Under the pieces are notes generated by a model. It saw only the letters and a list, made by a program, of their open reading frames with translations, was not told the DNA's origin and searched no databases. 55,489 nt of DNA from UMGS1052 sp045580005 (GTDB taxonomy: Bacteria; Bacillota; Clostridia; Oscillospirales; CAG-382), in assembly GCA_045580005.1 (NCBI GenBank), contig JAZNMZ010000041.1, positions 1 to 55,489 on the forward strand. Direction: 5' to 3'. Of this stretch, positions 23,313 to 31,035 are shown piece after piece (within the stretch, counting starts at the first letter, position 1; every line of letters begins with the position of its first letter). Both the position numbers and the translations under genes were made by a program.

Positions 23313-25466
23313 ATGAAAAGATTATCCTTGCCCTATTATTATGCCCGAAGCGGCGCAAAATTCGAACCGACAGAAAGCTTTCTGAAAAATTCAATTGTGG
23401 TAGATACAAACACAGACAAACTCGAAAGTGTCGGCATCCCCATAGCTCAGATTGATCACGATACCTACGCCACAACAAGAGACGAGATGCACTGTTTTGT
23501 TATCGGTGAAACAGGCTGCGGCAAAACCAGAAGAGTCATTCTGCCTAGTATTCGCCTTATTTCCAAAACCGGCGAGTCGATGGTAATTTCCGACCCCAAG
23601 GGCGAGCTTTACCGATACACCGCCGACAGTCTGAGAAAAAAAGGCTATAATGTGAGAGTATTGAACTTCCGTAAACCCCGTTGCGGAAACCGATGGAATC
23701 CCCTTTCTTTTATCGAAACACTTTACAGATCAGAAGACTCGGAAAACAAGGACAAGGCTTTCATGATGCTTGACGACCTTATTTCCATCCTTTCCTCCGG
23801 AATTAACAGCAAGGACGACCCTTATTGGGCAAGCGCTGCTGCAAGCTTCTTCCGAGGCGTTGCATTGATTATTCTGAAGTACGGAAAGACCGGAGACCTG
23901 ACCTTTGAGAGCGTTGCTCTGACCGCAAAAAAGATTGCCGGCATCTATGCAGACAAAAGAGCACCCCTCAGCAAAAATGACCAGACAATCAAGAGATTTA
24001 TTGACTCATTGCCAAAAGACTCCACAATTTATCAAAACCTGAGTTCAGTTATTGTAAACGCTGAGTCCACCCGAAACTGCATTATATCAATGTTCGAGAG
24101 CATGATTTCGATGTACTGCAGCCAGGAACTTCTTCTTGACCTGTTCTCAAAATCAGAAATTGATATTTCCAGCATAGGCAAGGAACCTACGGCTCTCTTC
24201 TTCATATTGCCTGACGATTCCGATTCAATGTACCCCATTGCCACTTATTTTGTAAAGCAGGTTTATTCTACCTTAATCAACCTTGCCGACGAACAGCCAA
24301 ACGGTCAGCTTCCCAACAAGGTTACTTTCCTTTTGGATGAGTTTGCAAATTTTGCCAAGCTGCCCACCATTCATGCCATGCTCACCGCTGCGCGAAGCCG
24401 CAAAATCCGCTTTGTTTTAGTTTGCCAAAGCATGGACCAGCTCAAAGAGAAGTACGAAGATGCCGGAATGGAAATTCTGCTTTCCAATTGCAGAGTATGG
24501 CTCTATATGAGCTGCCGCAACCTGCCGTTTTTGCGTCGTTTGGAAGAACTGATTGGCAACTACACCAGTCCATACACCAACGAGACCTGCCCATTGGTTG
24601 ATATTGGCACCCTGCAGCATTTCTCCATGGGACAAGTGCTGGTATTCAACGACAGATGCCGTCCGTTAATCGGTTATCTTGACGATTACTCAACATACGA
24701 TTTCGGTGCAGAAGGCTTCGGAGAAGAAAGCGAAATCCCCGAGCCTCATCCAATTGACAAGCGCTCCTTGTTCATCCTGGAGAATGCTTTGATAAAAGGC
24801 GAGAGCGACGAAGAAGATGTTCCTGCTTTTGCCAACAACGCTTCTTCCAAAGGCTCTTCCGATGACAGCAAACCACCGATTTTTGATAACGACTGGCTAA
24901 AGGATATCGACACACAGATTGAAAAACTGGAAAGGCAGTTGGAAGCACAGAACTATATTGAAAAAATCAAGTCCGGTGTAGATGTTGTTGTCTCCAAGAA
25001 CAACTTAGCCTATCTTATCCGTCACTACAAAATAGATACAGCAGCTCTGGAAGCAGATTTTGACTTGTCTATCACATCTTTATTGCTGCAGGGAGTCAAC
25101 CAAGCCGAGCCTTTCAGTCTTATGAATTTGGCTCTGTACTACATTGATATGGAAGAATACGCGCTTGCGCTTGCTTTGCTGGTTCAAATAAAGGCTGATG
25201 GCTTCAAATCACTGAAATCCTTTTGGTATGGAAGGCTTTGGGTAAAGGACAAAGACCCAGAGGGAGCTTTCGTTTCTTATATCTGCTATGCAAAAAAAGC
25301 CTTTGACTCACTTGAAAAATCCGAAATTCGAGGGGACGGCATTTTATCGGCCTGGTTTTCAAAAATCAGACCCAATGTCAGATATGACAGGTTCATTCGA
25401 GACGAGAGCGTTGCTGAGTGGTTGCGCTCATCAGACAATCCGGACAGCATGAATGATTCCGAATAA
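23313..25466 (+). CDS. Soluble VirD4/TraG-like (HerA-FtsK type) ATPase with helical C-terminal extension
   Basis: 717 residues. The Walker A is GETGCGKT (65-72) and ISDPKGELY (92-100) is typical of VirD4/TraG coupling proteins. The Walker B is FLLDEFANF (339-347), followed by the family segment PTIHAMLTAARSRKIRFVLVCQSMDQL (351-377). Unlike normal coupling proteins, no membrane segments precede the P-loop: only about 60 polar residues. After about 465 the core ends. An acidic linker (about 495-530) and a coiled-coil-like stretch (533-552) lead to a helical domain (about 565-690) with TPR/Sel1-like phrases such as PFSLMNLALYYIDMEEYALAL. No relaxase, mating-pair or other conjugation gene is near. 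Instead a ClpP follows 22 bases downstream. That context argues for a motor feeding protein, or DNA-linked substrate, to a protease rather than conjugation (inference). Confidence 0.85.
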   Translation: MKRLSLPYYYARSGAKFEPTESFLKNSIVVDTNTDKLESVGIPIAQIDHDTYATTRDEMHCFVIGETGCGKTRRVILPSIRLISKTGESMVISDPKGELYRYTADSLRKKGYNVRVLNFRKPRCGNRWNPLSFIETLYRSEDSENKDKAFMMLDDLISILSSGINSKDDPYWASAAASFFRGVALIILKYGKTGDLTFESVALTAKKIAGIYADKRAPLSKNDQTIKRFIDSLPKDSTIYQNLSSVIVNAESTRNCIISMFESMISMYCSQELLLDLFSKSEIDISSIGKEPTALFFILPDDSDSMYPIATYFVKQVYSTLINLADEQPNGQLPNKVTFLLDEFANFAKLPTIHAMLTAARSRKIRFVLVCQSMDQLKEKYEDAGMEILLSNCRVWLYMSCRNLPFLRRLEELIGNYTSPYTNETCPLVDIGTLQHFSMGQVLVFNDRCRPLIGYLDDYSTYDFGAEGFGEESEIPEPHPIDKRSLFILENALIKGESDEEDVPAFANNASSKGSSDDSKPPIFDNDWLKDIDTQIEKLERQLEAQNYIEKIKSGVDVVVSKNNLAYLIRHYKIDTAALEADFDLSITSLLLQGVNQAEPFSLMNLALYYIDMEEYALALALLVQIKADGFKSLKSFWYGRLWVKDKDPEGAFVSYICYAKKAFDSLEKSEIRGDGILSAWFSKIRPNVRYDRFIRDESVAEWLRSSDNPDSMNDSE

Positions 25467-25488
25467 TAAAACAAAAAGGAGCAAAAAC

Positions 25489-26079
25489 ATGAATCAAATT
25501 ATCGCCTCCGGCGAAGCCGGAAACAGCAGTGTTGCTTTTTCACTTTTGGAGGGCACAAGAATTATCTATATCAACGGTCCTATAGATCAAAGTATAGCAT
25601 ACTATTTCAACACAACACTTCTCAAGCTGGAGCATGAAAACAGCAATGACGATATAATTGTGTACATAAACAGTCCGGGTGGCAGTGTCATAGACGGTCT
25701 TTCCATGATAGATACCATGAATCTTATCAGCTGTGATGTTTCTACCATCTGCGTAGGCATGGCTGCCTCTATGGGTGCAATGCTTTTAATGTCTGGGACA
25801 AAGGGCAAGAGAAAAATACTCCCCCATTCACAGGTTTTAATCCATCAGCCCCTGAGTAATCTGGGTAACACTTTCCGTCAGGCAAGTGATCTGGAAATTG
25901 CCGCAAAAGAAGTTGTCAGGACCAAAAACACGCTTTATGAAATTATCCACGAAACAACCGGACAGCCGTATGAAAAAATCGAAAGGGATTGCGACCGCGA
26001 CTACACCCTCTCTGCCATAGAGGCTCTCGAATACGGCATTGTTGACGAAATTATCTCGTCGCACAAAAACAATCGCTAA
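25489..26079 (+). CDS. ClpP-type serine protease (accessory, operon-linked)
   Basis: 196 residues from ATG 25489, with AAAAGGAG about 8 bases upstream; an in-frame ATG at 25453 lies inside the previous gene. ClpP fold signatures are IIVYINSPGGSVIDGL, GMAASMGAMLL with nucleophile Ser94, LPHSQVLIHQPL with His119, and the DCDRD segment with Asp171 expected as the third triad member. The catalytic triad is therefore complete. Differences from housekeeping ClpP are a divergent N terminus, where the axial loop forms, and SNLGNTFRQA in place of the usual GGxxGQA after IHQPL, a three-residue insertion in the handle region. No Clp ATPase gene is adjacent; the upstream partner is the VirD4-like ATPase. 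It is likely a dedicated protease of this operon, not the cell's main ClpP. Confidence 0.92.
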   Translation: MNQIIASGEAGNSSVAFSLLEGTRIIYINGPIDQSIAYYFNTTLLKLEHENSNDDIIVYINSPGGSVIDGLSMIDTMNLISCDVSTICVGMAASMGAMLLMSGTKGKRKILPHSQVLIHQPLSNLGNTFRQASDLEIAAKEVVRTKNTLYEIIHETTGQPYEKIERDCDRDYTLSAIEALEYGIVDEIISSHKNNR

Positions 26080-26175
26080 TACGACACAAAATCTTTATAA
26101 AATCGCAAACGAATGTGGCTCAGCAGTTTGATGCACCCGATGTTCAAGTCCTTTCTCAATCATAATACTCAAAAT

Positions 26176-26203
26176 AAAAGGCCGGCAAAAGCCGACCTTT
26201 TAT
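26176..26203. terminator. Bidirectional hairpin terminator between clpP-like gene and tRNA-Leu
   Basis: AAAAGGCCGGC (26178-26188), AAAA, GCCGACCTTTT (26193-26203): the stem has one C-A mismatch on the plus strand (G-U on the minus strand). T-runs flank both sides. It can end the tRNA gene leftward and the protease operon rightward. Confidence 0.7.
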
Positions 26204-26206
26204 TTT

Positions 26207-26289
26207 TGGTGCAGGTGACAGGACTTGAACCTGCACGCTGAAAGCACCGGTTTCTAAGACCGGCGCGTCTGCCATTCCGCCACACCTGC
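26207..26289 (-). tRNA. tRNA-Leu (anticodon UAG)
   Basis: On the minus strand the acceptor GCAGGTG pairs with CACCTGC, followed by A and an encoded CCA. The D-arm region GGCGGAATGGCAGACGC and a long variable arm are typical of tRNA-Leu. The anticodon loop CTTAGAA sits on a GCCGGT/ACCGGT stem, giving anticodon TAG, and the T-arm is GCAGGTTCAAGTCCTGT. The 3' end faces the ATPase-ClpP operon, the side on which tRNA-targeting elements insert. Confidence 0.95.
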
Positions 26290-26438
26290 GTAAAATATAT
26301 ATTACCACAAAATTACCTTTAAGTCAACAGCAAAAAAGAAATATTTTTCTTTTTTTGTTTCTCCCACAAAATATAAACAAACATATCCTTTTATTCGACA
26401 TTTTTTATGTGTGTTTATACAAAATTCAAAATGTATTC

Positions 26439-26467
26439 TTGAATTTTATAAAATGTTATGTTATTAT
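26439..26467 (+). promoter_or_regulatory. Promoter of the pur operon
   Basis: TTGAAT (26439-26444), 17 bases, and TATTAT (26462-26467), just upstream of the riboswitch aptamer. The rest of 26290-26438 is AT-rich with no recognised feature. Confidence 0.55.
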
Positions 26468-26484
26468 ATATAAGTAAATAATAT

Positions 26485-26562
26485 ATGCATATCGCAACTG
26501 ACGGATTAGCGGGTTACCGCGTGGGAACGGTATGTAATTTTTGGCCGACCGTCTGGGCAGTT
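26485..26562 (+). promoter_or_regulatory. ZTP (pfl) riboswitch
   Basis: The conserved blocks of the pfl/ZTP aptamer appear in order: CAACTGACGG, GGTTACCGC, GTGGGAACGG, and the hallmark 3' block GCCGACCGTCTGGGCA. ZTP riboswitches sense ZMP/ZTP, which accumulate when 10-formyl-tetrahydrofolate is short, and then switch on purine and one-carbon genes. Here it precedes purE and an operon that ends with fhs, exactly the expected gene set. The last aptamer bases also form the 5' arm of the terminator at 26555-26600. Confidence 0.88.
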
Positions 26563-26600
26563 CTACATTTTCACAAAGTAGTTCTGCCCTTATATTTTTT
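26555..26600 (+). terminator. Riboswitch-controlled intrinsic terminator
   Basis: GGGCAG (26555-26560) pairs with CTGCCC (26584-26589), and CTAC with GTAG inside, followed by TTATATTTTTT. Its first arm lies within the conserved CTGGGCAG of the ZTP aptamer. Ligand binding and termination are therefore mutually exclusive, an antitermination switch. Confidence 0.8.
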
Positions 26601-26611
26601 AGGAGGACATT

Positions 26612-27106
26612 ATGAAGAAAATCGCAATTGTTATGGGAAGTGACAGCGATCTGCCGGTAGTTGGCAAAGCAATTGACACTCTCGATGAATACGGAGTTCC
26701 TTATGAGGTACATGTATACTCTGCTCACAGGACTCCCGAGCAGGCACGCTCTTTTGCCATGAATGCAAGAGCTAACGGCTTTGCGGCAATAATCGCGGCT
26801 GCCGGCAAGGCGGCTCATCTTGCAGGCGCTATGGCTGCAAACACCACTCTTCCTGTTATAGGAATACCTGTAAAATCATCTAACCTCGACGGCATTGACG
26901 CCCTTTTGTCAACAGTACAGATGCCCTCCGGCATGCCGGTTGCAACTGTAGCTATTGATGGGGCTGTTAATGCCGCTTTGCTTGCTATCCAGATTATTGC
27001 TGTGAGCGACGAAGCGCTTGCTGAGAAGCTTGCCACTGCAAGAGCAAAGGGCACAGAAAAGGTTCTTGCAAAGAATGCTGAAATTGAAGCACAATACAAC
27101 AAATAA
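26612..27106 (+). CDS. purE: N5-carboxyaminoimidazole ribonucleotide mutase
   Basis: 164 residues from ATG 26612, with TAGGAGG 7 bases upstream. It shows class I PurE signatures: VMGSDSDLP near the N terminus, YSAHRTPE with the catalytic His, AAAGKAAHLAGAMAANT, and IPVKSSNLDGIDALLS. It rearranges N5-CAIR to CAIR, step 6 of purine synthesis. No purK, which makes N5-CAIR, is in the window, so it must lie elsewhere or the step relies on high CO2. It is the first gene of the riboswitch-controlled operon. Confidence 0.97.
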   Translation: MKKIAIVMGSDSDLPVVGKAIDTLDEYGVPYEVHVYSAHRTPEQARSFAMNARANGFAAIIAAAGKAAHLAGAMAANTTLPVIGIPVKSSNLDGIDALLSTVQMPSGMPVATVAIDGAVNAALLAIQIIAVSDEALAEKLATARAKGTEKVLAKNAEIEAQYNK

Positions 27107-27144
27107 CATCCACAAGTCTTTCAGAATCAAAAGGAAGGAACTCT

Positions 27145-28605
27145 ATGAGCACTAAAGAAATCACATTTAACGACTCAAAAATTCACGAAGAGTGCGGTGT
27201 GTTTGGCATATTCTGTCAGAATACTGTAAACGAGCTTGCATCTTATGTGTACTACGGGCTTTATGCTCTCCAGCACAGAGGGCAGCAGAGCTGCGGCATC
27301 GTTGTGAACGACAAAGGGCTTTTCAGCGTTCATAAGGACGCAGGCATTGTGAACGATGTTTTCAGCCGCGATGTAATATCAAAGCTCGGCGAGGGAAATA
27401 TGGCTCTCGGTCATGTGCGCTACGGCACACAGGGCACAGACCCAAGACTCGATGCTCAGCCTATGGTTGTAAATCATGTAAAGGGCAGAATGGCTATCGC
27501 ACACAACGGTAACATCGTAAATTCATACGAGCTGCGAAGCGAACTTGAGCTTGAGGGCTCGATTTTCCACACAACAAGCGACACTGAAGTTATTTCATAC
27601 ATAATAACAAAAGAAAGACTTACCGCCCCCTCGATCGAGGAAGCTGTTTGCGGTGCGATGACAAGAATAAAGGGCGCATACTCTCTTGTAGTTATGTCCC
27701 CGTCAAAGATGATTGCAGCAAGAGACCCCAACGGCTTCAGACCTCTGTGCTACGGCAAGACGGAGGATGGAAGCTATGTTGTGGCTTCCGAAAGCTGCGC
27801 GCTTGACTCTGTAAACGCAGCATTTATCCGCGATGTTGAGCCTGGCGAGATTGTAGTGTTTGACAAGGACGGCGTGCGTTCGATAAAAGATCACTGCGGC
27901 AAAGCAAAAAAGACAATATGCATTTTTGAATACATATACTTCGCCCGTCCCGACTCTATTGTCGACGGAATAAGCGTACACAGCGCGCGTCTTGCGGCAG
28001 GAGCGTGCCTTGCAAAAGAGCACCCAGTGGAAGCTGATGTCGTAATCGGCGTTCCCGACTCGGGTATTGACGCCGCTATCGGATATGCAAGACAATCAGG
28101 AATACCTTACGGTATGGGATTTTTGAAAAACAAATACATCGGCAGAACATTTATAGCTCCCGGTCAGAAAGCAAGAGAAAACCTTGTAAGAATAAAACTC
28201 AACACTATTCTTGAAACAGTAAAGGGCAAGCGCGTTGTCCTCATAGACGACTCAATAGTACGAGGCACAACCTGCGCAAGAATAGTAAAGCTACTGCGCG
28301 ACTCGGGTGCAAAAGAGGTACACATGAGAGTCTCGGCTCCTCCGTTCCTCAACCCCTGCTACTACGGAACAGACATTCCGTCAAAGGATGTGCTCATTGC
28401 AAACGAGCACTCTGTTGAAGAAATCACAAAGATTATCGGAGTTGATTCTCTCGGATTTTTGAAACTTGAAGACCTTGCAGAACTTATAAATTCCAAAGTC
28501 GGAGAGGGATACTGCAGCGCATGCTTTGACGAAAAATATCCTACCGAAATTCCCAAGGTTGACTATGTAGACAAATACTCACACAAGATAACGGAGGTAA
28601 ACTGA
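27145..28605 (+). CDS. purF: Amidophosphoribosyltransferase
   Basis: 486 residues. It catalyses the committed step, PRPP plus glutamine to phosphoribosylamine. Cys17 in HEECGVFGIF is the N-terminal nucleophile exposed after removal of a short propeptide. The glutaminase core includes LQHRGQQSCGI and GHVRYGTQG. The PRPP loop is VVLIDDSIVRGTT. Cysteines in KTICIFEYIYF, NPCYYGTD and GYCSACF match the Bacillus-type 4Fe-4S cluster ligands, so the enzyme is probably oxygen-labile and redox-regulated. It follows purE by 38 bases and is separated from purM by only two. Confidence 0.97.
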   Translation: MSTKEITFNDSKIHEECGVFGIFCQNTVNELASYVYYGLYALQHRGQQSCGIVVNDKGLFSVHKDAGIVNDVFSRDVISKLGEGNMALGHVRYGTQGTDPRLDAQPMVVNHVKGRMAIAHNGNIVNSYELRSELELEGSIFHTTSDTEVISYIITKERLTAPSIEEAVCGAMTRIKGAYSLVVMSPSKMIAARDPNGFRPLCYGKTEDGSYVVASESCALDSVNAAFIRDVEPGEIVVFDKDGVRSIKDHCGKAKKTICIFEYIYFARPDSIVDGISVHSARLAAGACLAKEHPVEADVVIGVPDSGIDAAIGYARQSGIPYGMGFLKNKYIGRTFIAPGQKARENLVRIKLNTILETVKGKRVVLIDDSIVRGTTCARIVKLLRDSGAKEVHMRVSAPPFLNPCYYGTDIPSKDVLIANEHSVEEITKIIGVDSLGFLKLEDLAELINSKVGEGYCSACFDEKYPTEIPKVDYVDKYSHKITEVN

Positions 28606-28607
28606 TA

Positions 28608-29645
28608 ATGAAGAGTTACAGCGACAGCTACGCAGCGGCAGGTGTTGATATCACCGCCGGATACAAGGCCGTAGAACTTATGAAACAGCACATTGCGAGA
28701 ACCGTAATACCCGGATGCGTATCAGGCATCGGCGGCTTTGGCGGACTTTTTGAGCTTGATATGACGGGCATCACAAAGCCTGTACTTGTAAGCGGCACAG
28801 ACGGTGTCGGCACAAAACTCAAGCTCGCGTTTATTATGGACAAGCATGACACGGTGGGTATCGACTGCGTTGCGATGTGTGTAAACGACATCATCTGCGC
28901 CGGAGCAAAGCCTCTGTTCTTCCTTGATTATATCGCCTGCGGCAAGAATGTCCCCGAAAAGATTGCCGAAATCGTATCGGGCGTTGCCGAGGGATGTGTT
29001 CAGTCAGGTGCCGCGCTTGTAGGCGGCGAAACGGCTGAAATGCCCGGCTTTTATCCTGTTGACGAATATGACCTTGCAGGCTTCTCTGTGGGTGTTGTGG
29101 ATAAATCCAAGATACTCGACAACACAAAGATGTGCCCCGGCGATGTTGTGATTGCACTTCCATCAAGCGGCGTTCATTCAAACGGATTTTCTCTTGTAAG
29201 AAAGGTGTTTGATGTGGAAAAGAACGACATCAAGGTTCCCTGCGATTTCCTCGGCGGAAAATCAATCGGCGAAACACTTCTCACTCCCACAAAGATTTAT
29301 GTAAAGCCTATGCTTGCACTCTTTGATAAGATTACAGTAAAGGGCGTTTCGCACATCACAGGCGGAGGCTTCTTTGAAAACATTCCTCGTTCTCTTCCCG
29401 ACGGTCTCGGTGCAAATATCTGCAAGAAAGATTTGCGCATACTTCCTATTTTTGAGCTTCTTGCAAAAACAGGCGGTATTGACGAGCGCGATATGTTCAA
29501 CACCTACAACATGGGCGTTGGTATGAGTGTTGTTGTCGCAAAGGAAGATGCCGACAAGGCACTTGAGATTCTCAAGGAAAACGGCGAGGATGCATACATC
29601 ATCGGTGAAATCATAAAATCCGACGAAGCCTGCATTATAAAGTAA
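28608..29645 (+). CDS. purM: Phosphoribosylformylglycinamidine cyclo-ligase
   Basis: 345 residues, with a GGAGG site inside the end of purF. It closes the imidazole ring, turning FGAM plus ATP into AIR. Family signatures are YAAAGVDITAGYKAVELMK, IGGFGGLFEL, LVSGTDGVGTKLKLAF, GIDCVAMCVNDI, GGETAEMPGFY, LPSSGVHSNGFSLVRK, and the glycine-rich VSHITGGGFFENIPR. It has standard length and is translated in tight coupling with purF. Next is purN, 15 bases downstream. Confidence 0.97.
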   Translation: MKSYSDSYAAAGVDITAGYKAVELMKQHIARTVIPGCVSGIGGFGGLFELDMTGITKPVLVSGTDGVGTKLKLAFIMDKHDTVGIDCVAMCVNDIICAGAKPLFFLDYIACGKNVPEKIAEIVSGVAEGCVQSGAALVGGETAEMPGFYPVDEYDLAGFSVGVVDKSKILDNTKMCPGDVVIALPSSGVHSNGFSLVRKVFDVEKNDIKVPCDFLGGKSIGETLLTPTKIYVKPMLALFDKITVKGVSHITGGGFFENIPRSLPDGLGANICKKDLRILPIFELLAKTGGIDERDMFNTYNMGVGMSVVVAKEDADKALEILKENGEDAYIIGEIIKSDEACIIK

Positions 29646-29660
29646 GTCAAGGGTATCCTT

Positions 29661-30263
29661 ATGAAAAAGACAAAAATAGCTGTTCTTGTGTCGGGCGGCG
29701 GCACCAATCTCGGTGCGCTCATTTCCGCACAGAAAGACGGGATCATAAAAAGCGGCGAGCTTGCGCTTGTTATCTCATCAAATCCCGAGGCCTATGCCAT
29801 AACAAGAGCTGCCGAGGCAGGTATCCCGTCTGTAACAGTGCCGAGAAAAGGCAGCACGAGAGAAGAGTTTGAAAAAAAGATAATAGAAGCTCTCAACGAA
29901 TATGAGATCGACCTTATTGTTCTCGCAGGATTTATGTGCATACTCAGCGAGGACTTTACAAAAGCATATCCCGAGAGAATAATCAATGTACATCCCTCGC
30001 TTATCCCCTCTTTTTGCGGAGAGGGCTACTATGGTCTGAAAGTCCACGAAGCGGCTCTCGGCTATGGGGTAAAGGTAACGGGAGCGACAGTGCATTTTGT
30101 AAACGAAATTCCCGACGGCGGAAAAATAATCATGCAAAAGGCAGTGGAAATCTTGGACAGTGACACACCCGAGAGTCTGCAAAAAAAGGTTATGCGCGAG
30201 GCAGAGTGGCAGATACTGCCGCTGGCTGTAGAAAAAATCAGCGCAGAGCTTTGTGCAAAGTAA
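29661..30263 (+). CDS. purN: Phosphoribosylglycinamide formyltransferase (folate-dependent)
   Basis: 200 residues. It transfers a formyl group from 10-formyl-THF to GAR. Signatures are IAVLVSGGGTNLGALI at the N terminus and FMCILSEDFTKAYPERIINVHPSLIPSF with the catalytic Asn and His. The loop VHFVNEIPDGGKII has Asn where many homologues have Asp (V-D-E), a mild variation. Its cofactor is supplied by Fhs, encoded at the end of the same operon. The next gene starts 31 bases after its stop. Confidence 0.95.
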   Translation: MKKTKIAVLVSGGGTNLGALISAQKDGIIKSGELALVISSNPEAYAITRAAEAGIPSVTVPRKGSTREEFEKKIIEALNEYEIDLIVLAGFMCILSEDFTKAYPERIINVHPSLIPSFCGEGYYGLKVHEAALGYGVKVTGATVHFVNEIPDGGKIIMQKAVEILDSDTPESLQKKVMREAEWQILPLAVEKISAELCAK

Positions 30264-30294
30264 AGCGACAAAACTGAAAAGAGAGGTTAAACCT

Positions 30295-31017
30295 ATGGCA
30301 CTATATGATCTGAAAAAACTCCTTTCCGAGAACACATACCCCGGAAGAGGAATAATCATCGGAAAATCAGCAGACGGAAAGAGCGCGATGATTGCTTATT
30401 TTATCATGGGCAGGTCGGCAAATTCCCGTAATCGTATTTTTGAAAGCTTTGACGGCGGTATGAGAACAAAGGCATTTGACGAATCAAAGATCGAGGATCC
30501 GAGCCTTATCATTTATAATCCTTATCTTTGTGCTAAGGGCGGAAATATTGATATTATCACAAACGGCGACCAGACAAACACCATCTATGATTTTGTAAAT
30601 GCCGGCAGGAGCTTTGAGGATGCTTTGTATACCCGTGAGTTTGAGCCCGACGCTCCGAACTTCACTCCCAGAATTTCGGGCATACTTTACTACAGCCTGC
30701 CAAGAAATGCTTTCACCTACAAGCTCTCTATTCTCAAGAGTGCAAACGGCAGACCTGAAGCGTGCAACCGCTATTTTTACAACTACGGTCCCGAGGACGG
30801 CATAGGTCACTTTATTCACACCTATAAGTGTGACGGCAACCCAATCCCCTCTTTCTGCGGCGAGCCCGAGGAGGTTGCTCTGCCCAACACTGCCGAGGAG
30901 CTTGCACAGCTCTGCTGGGACAATCTCAATGAAGAAAACAAGGTTTCGCTTTTTGTCCGTACTGTAGATCTGCACAGCGGCGAGGCGAAAGAAATAATTA
31001 TAAACAAGAACAACTGA
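30295..31017 (+). CDS. purO: IMP cyclohydrolase, PurO-type
   Basis: 240 residues from ATG 30295, with GAGAGG 7-8 bases upstream; an in-frame ATG at 30253 lies inside purN. The N-terminal phrase NTYPGRGIIIGKS and later FESFDGG, GDQTNTIYD, TPRISGI, CNRYFYNYGPEDGIGHFIHTY mark the PF07826 family first described as archaeal PurO. It cyclises FAICAR to IMP, the last step of the pathway. It replaces the cyclohydrolase half of bifunctional PurH and sits directly before the stand-alone formyltransferase, so the two together perform PurH's job. Confidence 0.88.
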   Translation: MALYDLKKLLSENTYPGRGIIIGKSADGKSAMIAYFIMGRSANSRNRIFESFDGGMRTKAFDESKIEDPSLIIYNPYLCAKGGNIDIITNGDQTNTIYDFVNAGRSFEDALYTREFEPDAPNFTPRISGILYYSLPRNAFTYKLSILKSANGRPEACNRYFYNYGPEDGIGHFIHTYKCDGNPIPSFCGEPEEVALPNTAEELAQLCWDNLNEENKVSLFVRTVDLHSGEAKEIIINKNN

Positions 31018-31035
31018 TTGAAAGGACTTTTTGCA

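Noticed and set aside
23313..25466. VirD4-like gene taken as evidence of an integrated conjugative element
   Set aside because: No relaxase, VirB4, VirB6, integrase or other transfer gene is in 20-27 kb, the protein lacks membrane segments, and it is operon-linked to ClpP.
25453..25488. Earlier ATG for the ClpP gene inside the ATPase gene
   Set aside because: No ribosome site precedes it, and the ATG at 25489 has AAAAGGAG and matches the family start.
26485..26562. Purine (guanine/adenine) riboswitch upstream of purE
   Set aside because: The conserved purine-aptamer junction and loop sequences are absent, whereas the ordered ZTP/pfl blocks ending in CCGTCTGGGCA are present.
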